A stretch of 64,000 nucleotides of DNA from an uncultured Nostoc sp. (GCF_937863485.1 NZ_CALMFY010000241.1:1-64000), one strand, 5' to 3'. Shown: positions 24,142 to 34,498, counted from the first letter of the stretch. Notes: generated by a model from the letters alone, not told the origin. Made by a program: numbers and translations.

Positions 24142-24783
24142 TTAGCTCTGTTTCTCTACCTGATTAAATTCCAATTCTACTGGTGTATCCCTGCCGAAAA
24201 TTGAGAGCAAGGCTTTGAGCTTACTCCGCTCTGGAGAGACTTCAATCACCTCACCTTCAAAGTCTTTAAATGGACCAGAAAGCACCATTATCTTATCACC
24301 AGTAGCCATGTCAATTTTGACAACAGCTTCCTGTTCACTGGTTTGTTTGAATATACGCTCGACTTCTGAAGAACTCAGTGGTATTGGGTTGACATGACCG
24401 CGACCCTTACTACTACCACGTTTTTGTTCTGAACCCACAAAATTAATTACATGGGAGGTGTTTCGTACCACCTGCCAAGTATCATCATCCATCATCATCC
24501 GCACCAGCACATAGCCAGGGAAAACTTTTTCTTCTGTATGCTGGCGACTGCCATCTTTGCGGATTTTCACCGCTGGCGTTTGCGGAATTTCTACCTGGAC
24601 AATTTTGTCAGCTACATCAAAAGTTTGAATGCGTTGCTCTAAGTTAGTCTTTACACGCTTTTCACAGCCTGAGGCTACTTGCACTGCATACCAGCGTGCT
24701 TCTTTTGACGCTGCTTCTGCTGTTTCTCCTGTTTCCTCGGACTGCAACGTGGAGTTGCGAGGTTCGTCTGTTGCAAAAGTCAT
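24142..24783 (-). CDS. nusG: Transcription termination/antitermination factor NusG
   Basis: About 213 residues: an acidic N-terminal leader, the NGN domain (ARWYAVQVASGCEKRVKTNL; VFPGYVLVRMMMDDDTWQVV) and a C-terminal KOW domain (ATGDKIMVLSGPFKDFEGEV). It binds RNA polymerase and modulates pausing and coupling to translation. The ATG at 24783 shares its A with the secE stop (TGATG), so I prefer it over the further upstream start. The N-terminal acidic extension (about residues 1-30) is typical of cyanobacteria. Confidence 0.95.
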   Translation of the reverse strand: MTFATDEPRNSTLQSEETGETAEAASKEARWYAVQVASGCEKRVKTNLEQRIQTFDVADKIVQVEIPQTPAVKIRKDGSRQHTEEKVFPGYVLVRMMMDDDTWQVVRNTSHVINFVGSEQKRGSSKGRGHVNPIPLSSSEVERIFKQTSEQEAVVKIDMATGDKIMVLSGPFKDFEGEVIEVSPERSKLKALLSIFGRDTPVELEFNQVEKQS

Positions 24784-25004
24784 CAGAACACCTGTTTTGC
24801 TGCCCAACCAAACAATCCATCGACCAAGTATATCAAAGATGCGGAGAGTGCCACCATTAACAACACAGCGGCGGATTCGCTCACTATTTGTTTCCGACTG
24901 GGCCAGACTACTTTCTCAAGTTCTTCCTTGATTCCCTGTATGAACTTGCCCAAGCTAAACCCATTTGTGGTTTCTGGCAATTCTGCTTCGCTTTTTTTGG
25001 CCAC
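24783..25004 (-). CDS. secE: Preprotein translocase subunit SecE
   Basis: A 73-residue single-span SecE: IKEELEKVVWPSRKQIVSES is the amphipathic helix, followed by the membrane helix AAVLLMVALSASLIYLVDGLF. It stabilises SecY in the membrane. It opens the secE-nusG-rplKAJL operon and overlaps the nusG start by one base. A heptamer-repeat block lies just upstream. Confidence 0.95.
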   Translation of the reverse strand: MAKKSEAELPETTNGFSLGKFIQGIKEELEKVVWPSRKQIVSESAAVLLMVALSASLIYLVDGLFGWAAKQVF

Positions 25005-25031
25005 GACCCTTTATTCCCCCATTTGTCACTC

Positions 25032-25186
25032 AATTTTGGATTTTGGATTTTAGATTTACCCCATACCTTAAGGCAAAGGCGTTTAATTTTAGATTTTGGG
25101 TTGTCGATTTTAAATCTATTCTCAATCTAAAATCTAAAATCGGCAGATTTTGTCTTTTTAATCCAAAATCTAAAATCTAAAATTTG
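25032..25186. repeat. Heptameric repeat block upstream of secE
   Basis: Several runs of TTTTGGA/TTTTAGA and their inverse (AATCTAAAATC) over about 150 bp between secE and tRNA-Trp. The opposite orientations could fold back. They lie where the operon promoter would be expected. Confidence 0.8.
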
Positions 25187-25332
25187 GTTATCCCAGTTTG
25201 CAGTTTCGACTTTATTTCACTTAACTGAAAGCAAAACAACTGCAAATACAATAAGTTTACCCGAAATTATTATCGCTAACTGCTATATTAGCAGCTGCGT
25301 AATTATTTCGGGCTTTGTTTTTTGCTCTTAAG

Positions 25333-25405
25333 CGCGCCCTGGAGGACTTGAACCCCCGACATCAGGTTTTGGAGACCTGCGTTCTACCAACTGAACTAAG
25401 AGCGC
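25333..25405 (-). tRNA. tRNA-Trp (anticodon CCA)
   Basis: A 73-nt cloverleaf on the minus strand: acceptor GCGCTCT/AGGGCGC with one G-T pair, D-arm GTTCAGTTGGTAGAAC, anticodon stem GCAGGT...ACCTG with loop CTCCAAA, T-arm GGGGGTTCAAGTCCTCC, discriminator G. tRNA-Trp upstream of secE-nusG is a conserved bacterial arrangement. Confidence 0.95.
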
Positions 25406-25559
25406 ACAAGCTGTTTTTGATTCAGTCATTGCGCTGAACTAAATTTCAGTTTAACGCAATACGCGATTTATATCATATCTCAATTTTGCCCTTGGGAACA
25501 AGTCAGCGGCAGATGCCGCTTGAGGCTTGAGATTTCTCCCATAATGATTGAAGGACGAA

Positions 25560-25922
25560 TCACAAAGGGCGGTCAAACCGTTGCTTGATCCGGGTTGCCT
25601 TACCTACGCGATCGCGGAGATAATACAGTTTAGCACGGCGTACCTTACCGCGGCGTAATACCTTGATGCTGTCAATCCGGGGAGAATGCAACAGAAACAC
25701 CCGCTCAACGCCCACGCCTTGAAAAACCTTACGGACTGTAATAGTTTCGTTGATGCCACCATTCCGCATGGCAATCACTACTCCCTCGTAGGGTTGTACA
25801 CGGTACTTTTCGCCTTCCTTGATTTTCACTCCGACTTTTACTGTGTCGCCCACATAAATGTCAGGCAAATTCGATTTTTTCTGTTCCGCTTCAATGGAGC
25901 GGATAATCTCTTGAGCGTTCAT
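25560..25922 (-). CDS. rplS: 50S ribosomal protein L19
   Basis: A 120-residue L19: [76 protein letters not shown] and [19 protein letters not shown]. It sits at the 30S-50S interface. It lies upstream of tRNA-Trp and the secE operon on the same strand, as in other cyanobacteria. Confidence 0.97.
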   Translation of the reverse strand: MNAQEIIRSIEAEQKKSNLPDIYVGDTVKVGVKIKEGEKYRVQPYEGVVIAMRNGGINETITVRKVFQGVGVERVFLLHSPRIDSIKVLRRGKVRRAKLYYLRDRVGKATRIKQRFDRPL

Positions 25923-26075
25923 AGTCTTTCCGTCTGCTTACAAAAAACTCCCAATCATCAATCATAAATCGATAATCCTATTTCAGTCTACTTGTTGTGA
26001 TTGATAATTTTACTGATACAACAGCCTAGAGATCAAAGCTATATTGCAGAATGCTGTACCACAGGGGTGAAATTT

Positions 26076-27020
26076 ATGAAATTTAGCGTCGTCATCAGTA
26101 CCTATAATCGCTTGAACTTACTGCAAAGAGCAATTGACTCGGCTCGGAACCAAACAATCGAGTGCGAGGTGGTTGTTACTGACGACTGTTCATCTGATGA
26201 CACCCAAACATATGTCAAAACCTTAGGGGACAAGATTGTTTACCATCGGAACGAAGTGAACCTTGGTCATGCAGCAACCGTAAATGCTGGAGTTGCCAAA
26301 GCTAGCGGCGACTGGATTAAATTTTTAGATGATGACGACTATTTAGCACCCAACTGTATAGAAGAGATGGCGAAGGCGATCGCACTTCGTCCCGATGCTG
26401 TAATCTGCTCTTGTGTGGCGGCTCAGGTGGATGGTAATGAAGTTGAACTCAGTCGCACCCCCCAAGTTGGCCCTGGTTTAGCTTTTTATGTCCCACAAGC
26501 CGATATTCACTATGGTATGCTCTTAGAGCTTGTACCCTTTGGCACACCTGTACAAGTAGCTTGCCAGCGTGATACTTTCCTGCAAACTGGTGGTTGGGAC
26601 TCCACACTCGATGCTAATTGTGATGACATCGATTCCTGGATTCGGATTGCTCAGTTTGGTGATGCTATTTTCTTCAACCAGTGTCTTGCTTACCGCACTA
26701 TTTGGCCGGGTGCATATAATCAAAAGTTTTCTTTGTCTCGGCGGTTGGCGACAAATATTTTGATGAAGGAGAAAATTTACTCTTTGATAAATGACCAACA
26801 TCGCTCAAAGATTCCCGTCTTTCAGGATATAAAAAATTACCTGAAACTCCATTGGCTTTTAGTAGCACTGAAGCAAAAAAATATCAAAAGTTTTCTTTCA
26901 ATGATAGATCCGTCTGTACTTTCTCCTCAGTCTTGGAAGTTTTTGCTAACTGCTGTCTCATCACGCCGCTCTCAGGGACAAAATTCTGAGGTTCGTAAAC
27001 TTGTATTGATTGAATCATAA
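26076..27020 (+). CDS. Family 2 glycosyltransferase
   Basis: About 314 residues with a GT-A fold: MKFSVVISTYNRLNLLQRAI, VVVTDDCSSDDTQTYV and the DXD-type metal site in KFLDDDDYLAPNCIEEMA. The C-terminal part lacks membrane helices, so it is a cytoplasmic transferase using an NDP-sugar, probably for exopolysaccharide or surface glycan. I start at the ATG at 26076 (after AGGGGTGAAATTT); the longer frame from 26001 adds residues of no GT character. The acceptor is unknown. Confidence 0.88.
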   Translation: MKFSVVISTYNRLNLLQRAIDSARNQTIECEVVVTDDCSSDDTQTYVKTLGDKIVYHRNEVNLGHAATVNAGVAKASGDWIKFLDDDDYLAPNCIEEMAKAIALRPDAVICSCVAAQVDGNEVELSRTPQVGPGLAFYVPQADIHYGMLLELVPFGTPVQVACQRDTFLQTGGWDSTLDANCDDIDSWIRIAQFGDAIFFNQCLAYRTIWPGAYNQKFSLSRRLATNILMKEKIYSLINDQHRSKIPVFQDIKNYLKLHWLLVALKQKNIKSFLSMIDPSVLSPQSWKFLLTAVSSRRSQGQNSEVRKLVLIES

Positions 27021-27060
27021 GATGTACGGCAAAATACCCAGAATAAAAAATTTATTTTTT

Positions 27061-27082
27061 AGTGAGGACTTTAGTCCTCACT
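27061..27082. terminator. Hairpin between convergent genes (AGTGAGGACT / AGTCCTCACT)
   Basis: A 10-bp inverted repeat with a TT loop between the GT2 gene and the convergent surface-protein gene. TTTATTTTTT on its left gives a T-rich context. It may end transcription from either side, or be another dispersed palindrome. Confidence 0.5.
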
Positions 27083-27162
27083 ATTGGTCAATTCACCACT
27101 ATGAATCTATGCAATTTGGTACTGGCATCTGGATTCGTGTCATACTACCCTCAATCTGAGCG

Positions 27163-30100
27163 CTAGACGAGGACGTTACTACCAACTACCAGATTTATCG
27201 CGGTGAAATTATTCAAAGTCGCCAAGGTTTCAGAATAACTATTAGGGAAATGGTAATTAACTTCTGTAGAAGTACCCGATTGCACAAACTCTAGGTAGCC
27301 ATCTAAGATGGAATTGCTGCCAGTGTAGCCCCGACTCTTAAGCGCGTCAGTAAGAACCAACTTATCCTCCCTCTGATTAAAATCAGTAATCCTATTATTA
27401 AAGCTAGAGGCTTGGGCTGGGTATACGAACTGGTCATTGCCGCTACCGCCAGTCAAGGTATCATTATAATAACCAGCAAAGAGGATGTCGTTGCCAGCAC
27501 CGCCTATGAGACTATCGTTACCTGCACCACCAAGCAGGGTATCATTGCCAGCACCACCAAGCAGGGTATTATTACCTGCACCACCGCGTAGCAGGTCGTT
27601 GCCACTTTTGCCGTCGATGCGGTCATCACCCCCCTGACCATTAATGACATCATCTGAGTTGTCAAAGCCATTGACATTATTGTTCAGGTCATTGAGAAAG
27701 GTAACTGTGTTTTTGTTGAATATGCTGCTTTGGGTGGAGTTGGCATTAAAGACATCAAAGCTGTCACGAATGTAGGTTTGCCCATCAAATAGGATATTGC
27801 CGATGGTGGAGAGGTTATCTAGGTTTTCCAGGGGGAAGTTTTGCAGGATAACTTTGTCATCAGCCACCCCTTCAAAACTGAGTTCCAGATTATTACCATT
27901 CTGGGTGAGTAGCAGATTTCGGGGTGTCAATGCAGCACCTTGGAATTTCAGGGTATCCAATTCGCCAATGATTGCTGCCGAGGAATTTGAGCCTTTACCT
28001 AGTCCACCGAAATCGGTGATGGTATCAACACCGTCACCTAAATTGTAAGCAAATTTATCTTTGCCACCGCCACCAGTTAGGATGTCGTTGTCTTGATTAC
28101 CTGTAATGGTATCGTTCCCGGCTTGAGCGTTAATTATGTCAGGATAGTTGTTGCCCACCAGATTATCAGCGCCATTGGTTCCATTCAGCCCGTTGAACTC
28201 TAATGCACCAATATCAACTGTACCCTCAGATATTCTGTCAAATCCAGCGCCGCGTTGATCAGTGGTGATGCCTGCTGGAATCAGAGCATTATTACCTGCG
28301 TTAATGGCAGGACTATCGCCAATTAAGGCATTAGTCAAGGTTGCACCACCGTTATTTTGCAGGGGGCTGAGTTGGGGATCAATGGGGTTGGCGCTGGTGC
28401 CGACGAGGGTGCTGGTGGTAAAGCTTGTGCTACCTGTGCTGTCGCCAATCAAGTTGTTGCCGTCGTCGGTGAAGTCGCCGGAAACGTCAGAATTGATGTC
28501 ACCGCCGTAGATATCCCTGTTATTAAAGTTGCCTGCAATGATTGTGTTCCCAACGATGACAGTGCCGCCAGCAAAAACACCTCCACCAGTGCCGACTCCC
28601 CAGTTGTAAAGGTATTCTGCGGTGTTATTGGTAATCGTGGTGCTGTTCAGATTGAGGATGCCTGAGCTAGAGATACCGCCACCGTTCCCTCCGCTGGCCC
28701 TATTGCCAGAGATAGTACTGTTGGTGATGTTAAAGATGCTTGAGTTAGAGATGCCACCTCCGGAGAGTGCTTGATTACCAGAGATAGTGCTATTAGTCAA
28801 GCTGATGCTGCCAGAGCCAGAGTTAAAGATGCCGCCGCCATAGGACGGGTAAGGGTCAGGGCCATAACGATTAAGACCACTGGCGTAAGCCCGATTACCA
28901 GAGACAGTGCTTCCTGTCAGGGTGACAGTACCTATATTAAATATGCCACCACCGCTGGCAGAGGAGTAACTGGTAGATGCACTATTGCCAGAGACAATGC
29001 TGTTACTAAGGCTGAGGTTGCCTTTGTTAAATATGCCTCCGCCTAATGATGACCCCTTATTATTAGAGACAGTGCTTCCCGTCAAGCTGAGAGTACCTTT
29101 GTTAAAGATGCCACCTACTGTCCCCCTATTATCAGAGACAGTGCTTTGCGTCAAGTTGAGGCTAGTATTGTTATTAAGCAAAATACCGCCAAAGGGATCG
29201 TTAGCATTAGCAATTTTCAAGCCATCAATGCTTGCATCTGTAAGAGTCCCTGATATCTCGAATACGCTTGAGGCATTATTTCCGCTGACGGTGAGGTTTG
29301 ATGCTCCAGTCCCCAAAAGGGTAATATCATCGGTAATCGTCAATTTACCAGAGGTGAGGGTGATGATATCTGGAGTGGCATCACTAAATACGCCCGCAAA
29401 GGTAATCGTATCTGCCCCAGCAAAGGCATTGGCATTGAGGATAGCCTGTCGCAACGACCTGTCTCCAGAATCGTTGGTATTAGTGACTACGAAATCATTG
29501 GCTGCGATCGCTGCTGTGGCAGTATAATTCACATTATCGATTTGGTAAGCTGAATTTGCTGCCAAGCTGAGGGTAAGATTTTCTGCCGCTTCTGCCTGAA
29601 TATCATTGACAGATGTCAGGGTGATATCCACATAGCTTTGCCCATCAGCAATCACGATACTGTTGCCGCTGACAGGGTTGCCACTCACGCTTAAGTTGTA
29701 GTCTGCGATACTCGCATTGCCATTGGTAGAAAAGTTGACTGTTAATGCCCCACAGCTGTTACTGCGACTGATGCGGTAGGTTCCAGTATTCCCACTGTTC
29801 TCATCGGCAGTGTTATCAGTTGCGATGATGCTGATAGTGGGAACGAGGGGATCAGTATTATCAGGTGGCGTAATTATAGTAGGCTGGACTTCATAAGAAC
29901 CAATATCAACTGTAACGCCGGATATCCTGTCAAATCCAGCGCCCCTTTCATCGGTGGTGACACCAGCAGGAACTAAGGAATTATTGCCGACATTAATAGC
30001 GGGGCTATCTGCAAGTAAGGCATGAGTAAAGGTTGCACCACCGTTATTTTGCAGTGATCCCAGAAGAGGATCAATTGGGCTTTTGCTTGTGCCAACAAGC

Positions 30101-31779
30101 GTGCTGGTGGTAAATTCAGTAGTACCAGTATTATCCCCAATCAAGTTATAGCCAAAGTCAGTGACGCTACCGGACACATCAGGTTGTATATCACCGGAAG
30201 TGGAGTTATCAAAGTTGCCTGCTATGATGGTGTTACTAACATTCATCGGGTTACCATAACTGGCAACACCCCCACCGTTGCCAACACCATTGCCATCTGA
30301 GTCGGCTATGTTGTCAGTAATTGTGGTGTTAATCAGAGTGAGGTTGTCGTTTCTCACGTAGCTGCTAGCATTAAAGATGCCACCACCTTCGTTATTGGCC
30401 GTATTGCCAGAGATGGTGCTGTTAGTTAGAGTAGCTGAACCGCCACTATAGCCACCATCATCTCCGTTAACGATGCCACCACCGTAGTAGTTTGCTGTAT
30501 TGCTAGAGACAGTACTTGCCGTTAGGCTGAAAGTACCGCCCTTATTGTATATGCCGCCACCGTAGTTTGCCGTATTGCCAGAGACAGTACTTGCCGTTAG
30601 GCTGAGAGTACCGACGTTCGCATTAGAACTGTCATTATAGATGCCGCCGCCGAAGTCCCCCGTATTGCCAAAGACACTACTTCCCGTTAGGCTAAGGATG
30701 CCACCGTTATAGATTCCGCCTTTCGTATTGCTAAAGACACTACTTCTCCTTAGACTGAGGATGCCATAATTAGAGATGCCGGTTTCCTCTGTATTGCCAG
30801 AAACACTGCTTCTTGTCAGGCTGAGGATAGAATTTAAATTGATTTTAATACCGCCACTAGCGATCGCCAAATCATCAATACTGACATCTCTCCCTACTCC
30901 CGATATCTCGAACACCTTGGAAGCATTATTTCCATTCACGGTGAGGTTCGATGCCCCAGTGCCCAAGATGGTCAGATCATCGGTAATCGTTAGTTGCCCA
31001 GAGGTGAGGGTAATGATATCTGGTGTTGTATCGTTGAACACTCCCCCAAAGGTAATGGTGTCATCCCCAGCAGTAGCATTGGCTAAGTTAATTGCTTCCC
31101 GGAGAGTAGTGATGCCGTTGTTCGCATTACCATCATCTGTGTCTCCACTATTATTCACCGTGAACGTTGCTAGTACTCCTGGGTAAGCTTCTCGCGTCGT
31201 TTCTGCAAACGCAAGATTTACTGACATCTCAGCGGTGTGAACTTCTAACTCCCAGTTACCGCCTAATGCTGCATTGCCTATCCGCTGACGCGAAGCAGCA
31301 ATATTTGCTCCTGTGAGTTGGTGCAGTTTGGCAATAAATTCTGCCCCCAGATCACCGTCAGCTACGTTGCAACCATAGATGAGTAAGTTGGCTACAGATT
31401 TTGTAGCGGATGTCACCAATGGTTTATCGGTTTTGGAGGAGGCGGAAAATATCTTCTGCCATTGTTGCAGTTGCTGGCTATGGTATTCGAGGGTATCGAG
31501 TCCCAAGTGAGTATTGCCCAGTTGCAAGCTACCGGGGGCACCGTGGCAAACTATGTGAATGCTGCTAAGATTCTGGTCAGCACGAGTTGCCAAAATCTCC
31601 GTAATTTGCTCAACACCGTTTTGTGTAGAGTCAACAAAGAGTACTTCGGTGTCGGGGATAACACCGTTAACTAAACTTTGATAGTCTTCAACCGCCGTGT
31701 CGATGAAGACGAGGCTATGCGTATATGAGGTGGTAATTATGGAATTTAATTGGAAGTGTGGAGTGTGTAACGTTGCCAT
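27163..31779 (-). CDS. Giant DUF4347 / beta-helix / RTX calcium-binding surface protein
   Basis: A 1538-residue protein without a Sec signal. Domains in order: DUF4347 (about 20-190: LVFIDTAVEDYQSLV, then SSIHIVCHGAPGSLQLG); a right-handed beta-helix with many SGNTA..GGGIYN units (about 205-620); a Calx-beta-like segment (about 650-760: TADENSGNTGTYRISR); a second beta-helix (about 770-1230) nearly duplicating the first; and RTX-like Ca2+ repeats near 1250-1290 and 1410-1470 (GGAGNDTLLGGAGNDSL). This architecture suits type I secretion and a cell-surface or matrix role. It is the last gene on its strand before the GT2 gene. Confidence 0.88.
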   Translation of the reverse strand: MATLHTPHFQLNSIITTSYTHSLVFIDTAVEDYQSLVNGVIPDTEVLFVDSTQNGVEQITEILATRADQNLSSIHIVCHGAPGSLQLGNTHLGLDTLEYHSQQLQQWQKIFSASSKTDKPLVTSATKSVANLLIYGCNVADGDLGAEFIAKLHQLTGANIAASRQRIGNAALGGNWELEVHTAEMSVNLAFAETTREAYPGVLATFTVNNSGDTDDGNANNGITTLREAINLANATAGDDTITFGGVFNDTTPDIITLTSGQLTITDDLTILGTGASNLTVNGNNASKVFEISGVGRDVSIDDLAIASGGIKINLNSILSLTRSSVSGNTEETGISNYGILSLRRSSVFSNTKGGIYNGGILSLTGSSVFGNTGDFGGGIYNDSSNANVGTLSLTASTVSGNTANYGGGIYNKGGTFSLTASTVSSNTANYYGGGIVNGDDGGYSGGSATLTNSTISGNTANNEGGGIFNASSYVRNDNLTLINTTITDNIADSDGNGVGNGGGVASYGNPMNVSNTIIAGNFDNSTSGDIQPDVSGSVTDFGYNLIGDNTGTTEFTTSTLVGTSKSPIDPLLGSLQNNGGATFTHALLADSPAINVGNNSLVPAGVTTDERGAGFDRISGVTVDIGSYEVQPTIITPPDNTDPLVPTISIIATDNTADENSGNTGTYRISRSNSCGALTVNFSTNGNASIADYNLSVSGNPVSGNSIVIADGQSYVDITLTSVNDIQAEAAENLTLSLAANSAYQIDNVNYTATAAIAANDFVVTNTNDSGDRSLRQAILNANAFAGADTITFAGVFSDATPDIITLTSGKLTITDDITLLGTGASNLTVSGNNASSVFEISGTLTDASIDGLKIANANDPFGGILLNNNTSLNLTQSTVSDNRGTVGGIFNKGTLSLTGSTVSNNKGSSLGGGIFNKGNLSLSNSIVSGNSASTSYSSASGGGIFNIGTVTLTGSTVSGNRAYASGLNRYGPDPYPSYGGGIFNSGSGSISLTNSTISGNQALSGGGISNSSIFNITNSTISGNRASGGNGGGISSSGILNLNSTTITNNTAEYLYNWGVGTGGGVFAGGTVIVGNTIIAGNFNNRDIYGGDINSDVSGDFTDDGNNLIGDSTGSTSFTTSTLVGTSANPIDPQLSPLQNNGGATLTNALIGDSPAINAGNNALIPAGITTDQRGAGFDRISEGTVDIGALEFNGLNGTNGADNLVGNNYPDIINAQAGNDTITGNQDNDILTGGGGKDKFAYNLGDGVDTITDFGGLGKGSNSSAAIIGELDTLKFQGAALTPRNLLLTQNGNNLELSFEGVADDKVILQNFPLENLDNLSTIGNILFDGQTYIRDSFDVFNANSTQSSIFNKNTVTFLNDLNNNVNGFDNSDDVINGQGGDDRIDGKSGNDLLRGGAGNNTLLGGAGNDTLLGGAGNDSLIGGAGNDILFAGYYNDTLTGGSGNDQFVYPAQASSFNNRITDFNQREDKLVLTDALKSRGYTGSNSILDGYLEFVQSGTSTEVNYHFPNSYSETLATLNNFTAINLVVGSNVLV

Positions 31780-32391
31780 TTTGTTACTTCAAACTAAGGT
31801 TAAGAGTTGATCTAAACCTGACTGAAGCTTTGTCATAACCGGGTTTTCACACAACTTTTAACAGTAATAATGAACTATTTATTACTATTAATTTCCTTCT
31901 TTCTTATCGTCACCTAAGTTGCGGTTTTTGTAAAGCCAGAAAAGGATGTAATTTGACTAAATTGCTAAAGTTCCTTCTAGTGCCGCTGAGTTCCCTCAAA
32001 AGATGGTAAGCATAGCTTGCTTCAACCTAAGAAGACTCGGAACTGAAAAAGGCTTTGGCACTCGCTGTGTTGAATCGTATCCATATTTGTAGACTACGAT
32101 GCTAGGGTATTGGCTCATGCTGGTCGTAGCTATTGGGGAATCGGAAATAAAGCTGTAACGGCTCAAGTAGCAGATTTGGTCTTCCGAATTTTGGAGTTTT
32201 ACCCCGATTTATCGAGCCGTTACTGAATAAGTCTTTAAGCTAAGTAACTGGTTATAAGCGCTCTTAGTCAGTAGCAAGTGGTCAATTTTACGTACTACTG
32301 ACTACTCTTGAGTTGTCGCTGAAGACCTCAATAATTATATTGATTTACACCCAGTTACTTATCTCGATTTTTTATACATATCTCAAAAATT
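31780..32391. other. Intergenic region between the surface protein and the GT4 gene
   Basis: Upstream region of two divergent genes. It contains a gene-like fragment at 32074-32226 and otherwise no supported gene. Promoters were not confidently placed. Confidence 0.45.
32074..32226 (+). pseudogene. Possible C-terminal gene fragment
   Basis: A stop-bounded frame reading VDYDARVLAHAGRSYWGIGN, KAVTAQVADLVFRILEFY, PDLSSRY and TGA. It looks like a folded protein's end but has no start codon and a TGA at 32071 in the same frame. The family is not recognised. Confidence 0.3.
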
Positions 32392-33450
32392 ATGCGAATC
32401 ATACATATTTTGAACCACGTTCAAGAAATAGGTAACGGTATTGTGAATGTGGCTGTGGATCTGGCTTGTTTACAAGCAAAATCTGGTCATGAGGTAGCGG
32501 TTATTTCTGCTAGTGGTGAATATGAGAAATTACTAAATACATATGGTGTCAAACACTACCAACTAGACCAAACTAGGAAACCGATAAGTATTATCAAAGC
32601 AGCTCGGCGTTACCGAGCGATCGCAGCAGAATTTCAGCCGGATATTGTTCATGCACATATGATGACGGGAGTTATACTAGCACGCATTTTTAAAGGGCAT
32701 AAATATGCTTTAGTTTCTACAGTCCACAACGAATTTCAGCGTTCTAGCCTGCTGATGGGTTTAGCTGACAGGGTAATTGCCGTTAGCAAAGCTGTACGAA
32801 TATCTATGGCAAGGCGCGGTATTTCAGAAAATAAGTTGCGGGTAGTATGTAACGGAACTTTGGGTAGTCCCCGCACCCGACAAATACAAGATTATCAACC
32901 TTTAGCGTTACAACGTCCAGCGATCGCTACCGTAGCCGGGATGTATCAACGCAAGGGAATTGCTGAGTTAATCGCTGCCTTTGAACAAATTGCCTCAGAT
33001 TTTCCCCAAGCGCACCTTTATTTGGTAGGAAATGGCCCTGATAAACAGCTATTTGAGGCACAGGCACAAGCAACTTCTGTAAAAGAACGCATTCATTTTG
33101 AAGGCTTCCAGCCGGAACCTCAACGCTATCTCATCTCTTGTGACATATTTGTGTTGGCTTCTCACCGTGACCCTTGCCCCCTGGTACTTTCCGAAGCTAG
33201 GGAAGCTGGAACTGCGATCATTGGCACTCAGGTAGACGGGATTCCTGAAGCTTTGGACAATGGGCAAGCAGGTCTTTTAGTCCCAGCAAAAGATAGCAAT
33301 GCTTTGGCTGGGGTTTTAGTGCAATTACTGAGCAATGCCGATATGTTGCATGAGTGGAAACAGCGGGCAAATCAAAACCTACAGTGGCTGAGTGTTGCCC
33401 GCGTCCATCAGGAAACACTGGCAGTGTATCGTGAATTAATTACAGAGTGA
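32392..33450 (+). CDS. Family 4 (group 1) glycosyltransferase
   Basis: A 352-residue GT-B enzyme. The N-terminal half has the acceptor-side glycine motif HILNHVQEIGNGIVNVAVDL; the C-terminal half has ATVAGMYQRKGIAELIAAFE, LYLVGNGPDKQLFEAQ and the EX7E motif (SEAREAGTAIIGTQVDGIPEAL, read in two pieces). It probably adds sugars to extracellular or envelope polysaccharide. It is monocistronic as far as visible. Confidence 0.9.
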   Translation: MRIIHILNHVQEIGNGIVNVAVDLACLQAKSGHEVAVISASGEYEKLLNTYGVKHYQLDQTRKPISIIKAARRYRAIAAEFQPDIVHAHMMTGVILARIFKGHKYALVSTVHNEFQRSSLLMGLADRVIAVSKAVRISMARRGISENKLRVVCNGTLGSPRTRQIQDYQPLALQRPAIATVAGMYQRKGIAELIAAFEQIASDFPQAHLYLVGNGPDKQLFEAQAQATSVKERIHFEGFQPEPQRYLISCDIFVLASHRDPCPLVLSEAREAGTAIIGTQVDGIPEALDNGQAGLLVPAKDSNALAGVLVQLLSNADMLHEWKQRANQNLQWLSVARVHQETLAVYRELITE

Positions 33451-33512
33451 GGGCATTGGGCATTGGTGATTGTCAGTTATGTTTTACTAGTCTTCAGTCC
33501 CCCGTAACAGTG

Positions 33513-34175
33513 TTAACAGTGCAGCGATCGCTTTAGTTTTAAAGCTACGCCTAAAGCGCCAAAGAGCAGTACACTCAAAACGCTAGTTGATTCAGGAACA
33601 GCGGTATAATAACTAGCCACTCTGATCGGCCCATCTTTATCCGCTTTCTCTGGTGGCACTGATGGAATGATTCCAGCACCTGGCGCTAGATTAGGTAGGG
33701 TAGCGAATGGATTGTAAAACAGGGTTCCGTTTGGGATTACGCCACCACTAAAAGTGATGATGTTATCTTTGACAGTAATGTCTGTAAAAATATTCTTTAG
33801 TTCAGGGTTATTGGAGTAACCAATCTTGCCATCTCCATTAACATCTCCCCACTGCACTGGTTCATTATCAAATGGTGGAGTAGAATTCTGATTACTATAG
33901 GACAGCGTTTTTAAATCAAAGACCAAGCTATTTATATCGTACCCGGTGGCATTGAGAAAGTTATTAGCTACATCTGGGACACCATATTCTACTATTTGTC
34001 CTGGTTGATATTCTGGCCCAAGGGTTCTTGGCTTTTTCGTGTCGAGTATATCTTGATTTTTAGTCGTCACAATCGGTTCTACCAAGATGAAGGCTCTGGC
34101 TGGTGTCAAAGATAAAAAACTAATTCCTGCTGCTCCTAGAACAGACAAGGCTATTTTGGTTGCTATTGTAGTCAT
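33513..34175 (-). CDS. Exported protein with a PEP-CTERM-like sorting signal
   Basis: About 220 residues: a signal peptide (MTTIATKIALSVLGAAGISF...PARAF), a body including GDVNGDGKIGY, a Ca2+-loop-like DxNxDG motif, and a C-terminal VPESTSVLSVLLFGALGVAL then KLKR. The P-E plus hydrophobic helix plus basic end pattern is that of PEP-CTERM proteins handled by an exosortase. The function of the body is unknown. The ATG at 34175 is preceded by AAGAGGA, so I prefer it over the upstream ATG-like start at 34238. Confidence 0.75.
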   Translation of the reverse strand: MTTIATKIALSVLGAAGISFLSLTPARAFILVEPIVTTKNQDILDTKKPRTLGPEYQPGQIVEYGVPDVANNFLNATGYDINSLVFDLKTLSYSNQNSTPPFDNEPVQWGDVNGDGKIGYSNNPELKNIFTDITVKDNIITFSGGVIPNGTLFYNPFATLPNLAPGAGIIPSVPPEKADKDGPIRVASYYTAVPESTSVLSVLLFGALGVALKLKRSLHC

Positions 34176-34498
34176 ATTTGTGTCCTCTTCATATTGATTG
34201 AGAGAATGCGATACCGCATAGGTTAAATCAAACAGCAAAACTCACTTTGAAACTGCTATCTACCTGCTGGATAAATAGTGGTTAATATGTGCCTGTTTAC
34301 TGAGTTTAGATTTACTCATAGGTTGATTTATAAAGCAATTCTTGTAATGCTTTATCACGATAACTAGTAATTTCACGCAATCTTTATAAAAAGTCTAAAT
34401 TAGAAGTTATAGGTTGACAAATTTGGCAATATGTGAGTTGAGAAAATTGATTTAGCTCCTCAGTGTATAGGCATACGATAAAGCGAAATGGGGAACTG

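Noticed and set aside
24888-25180. Plus-strand frames (NFGFWILDLP...) upstream of secE.
   Set aside because: Again read from heptameric repeats and the secE antisense strand.
28262-31186. Several plus-strand frames of 80-180 codons.
   Set aside because: Antisense to the DUF4347/beta-helix gene; the repetitive codons open the opposite strand by chance.
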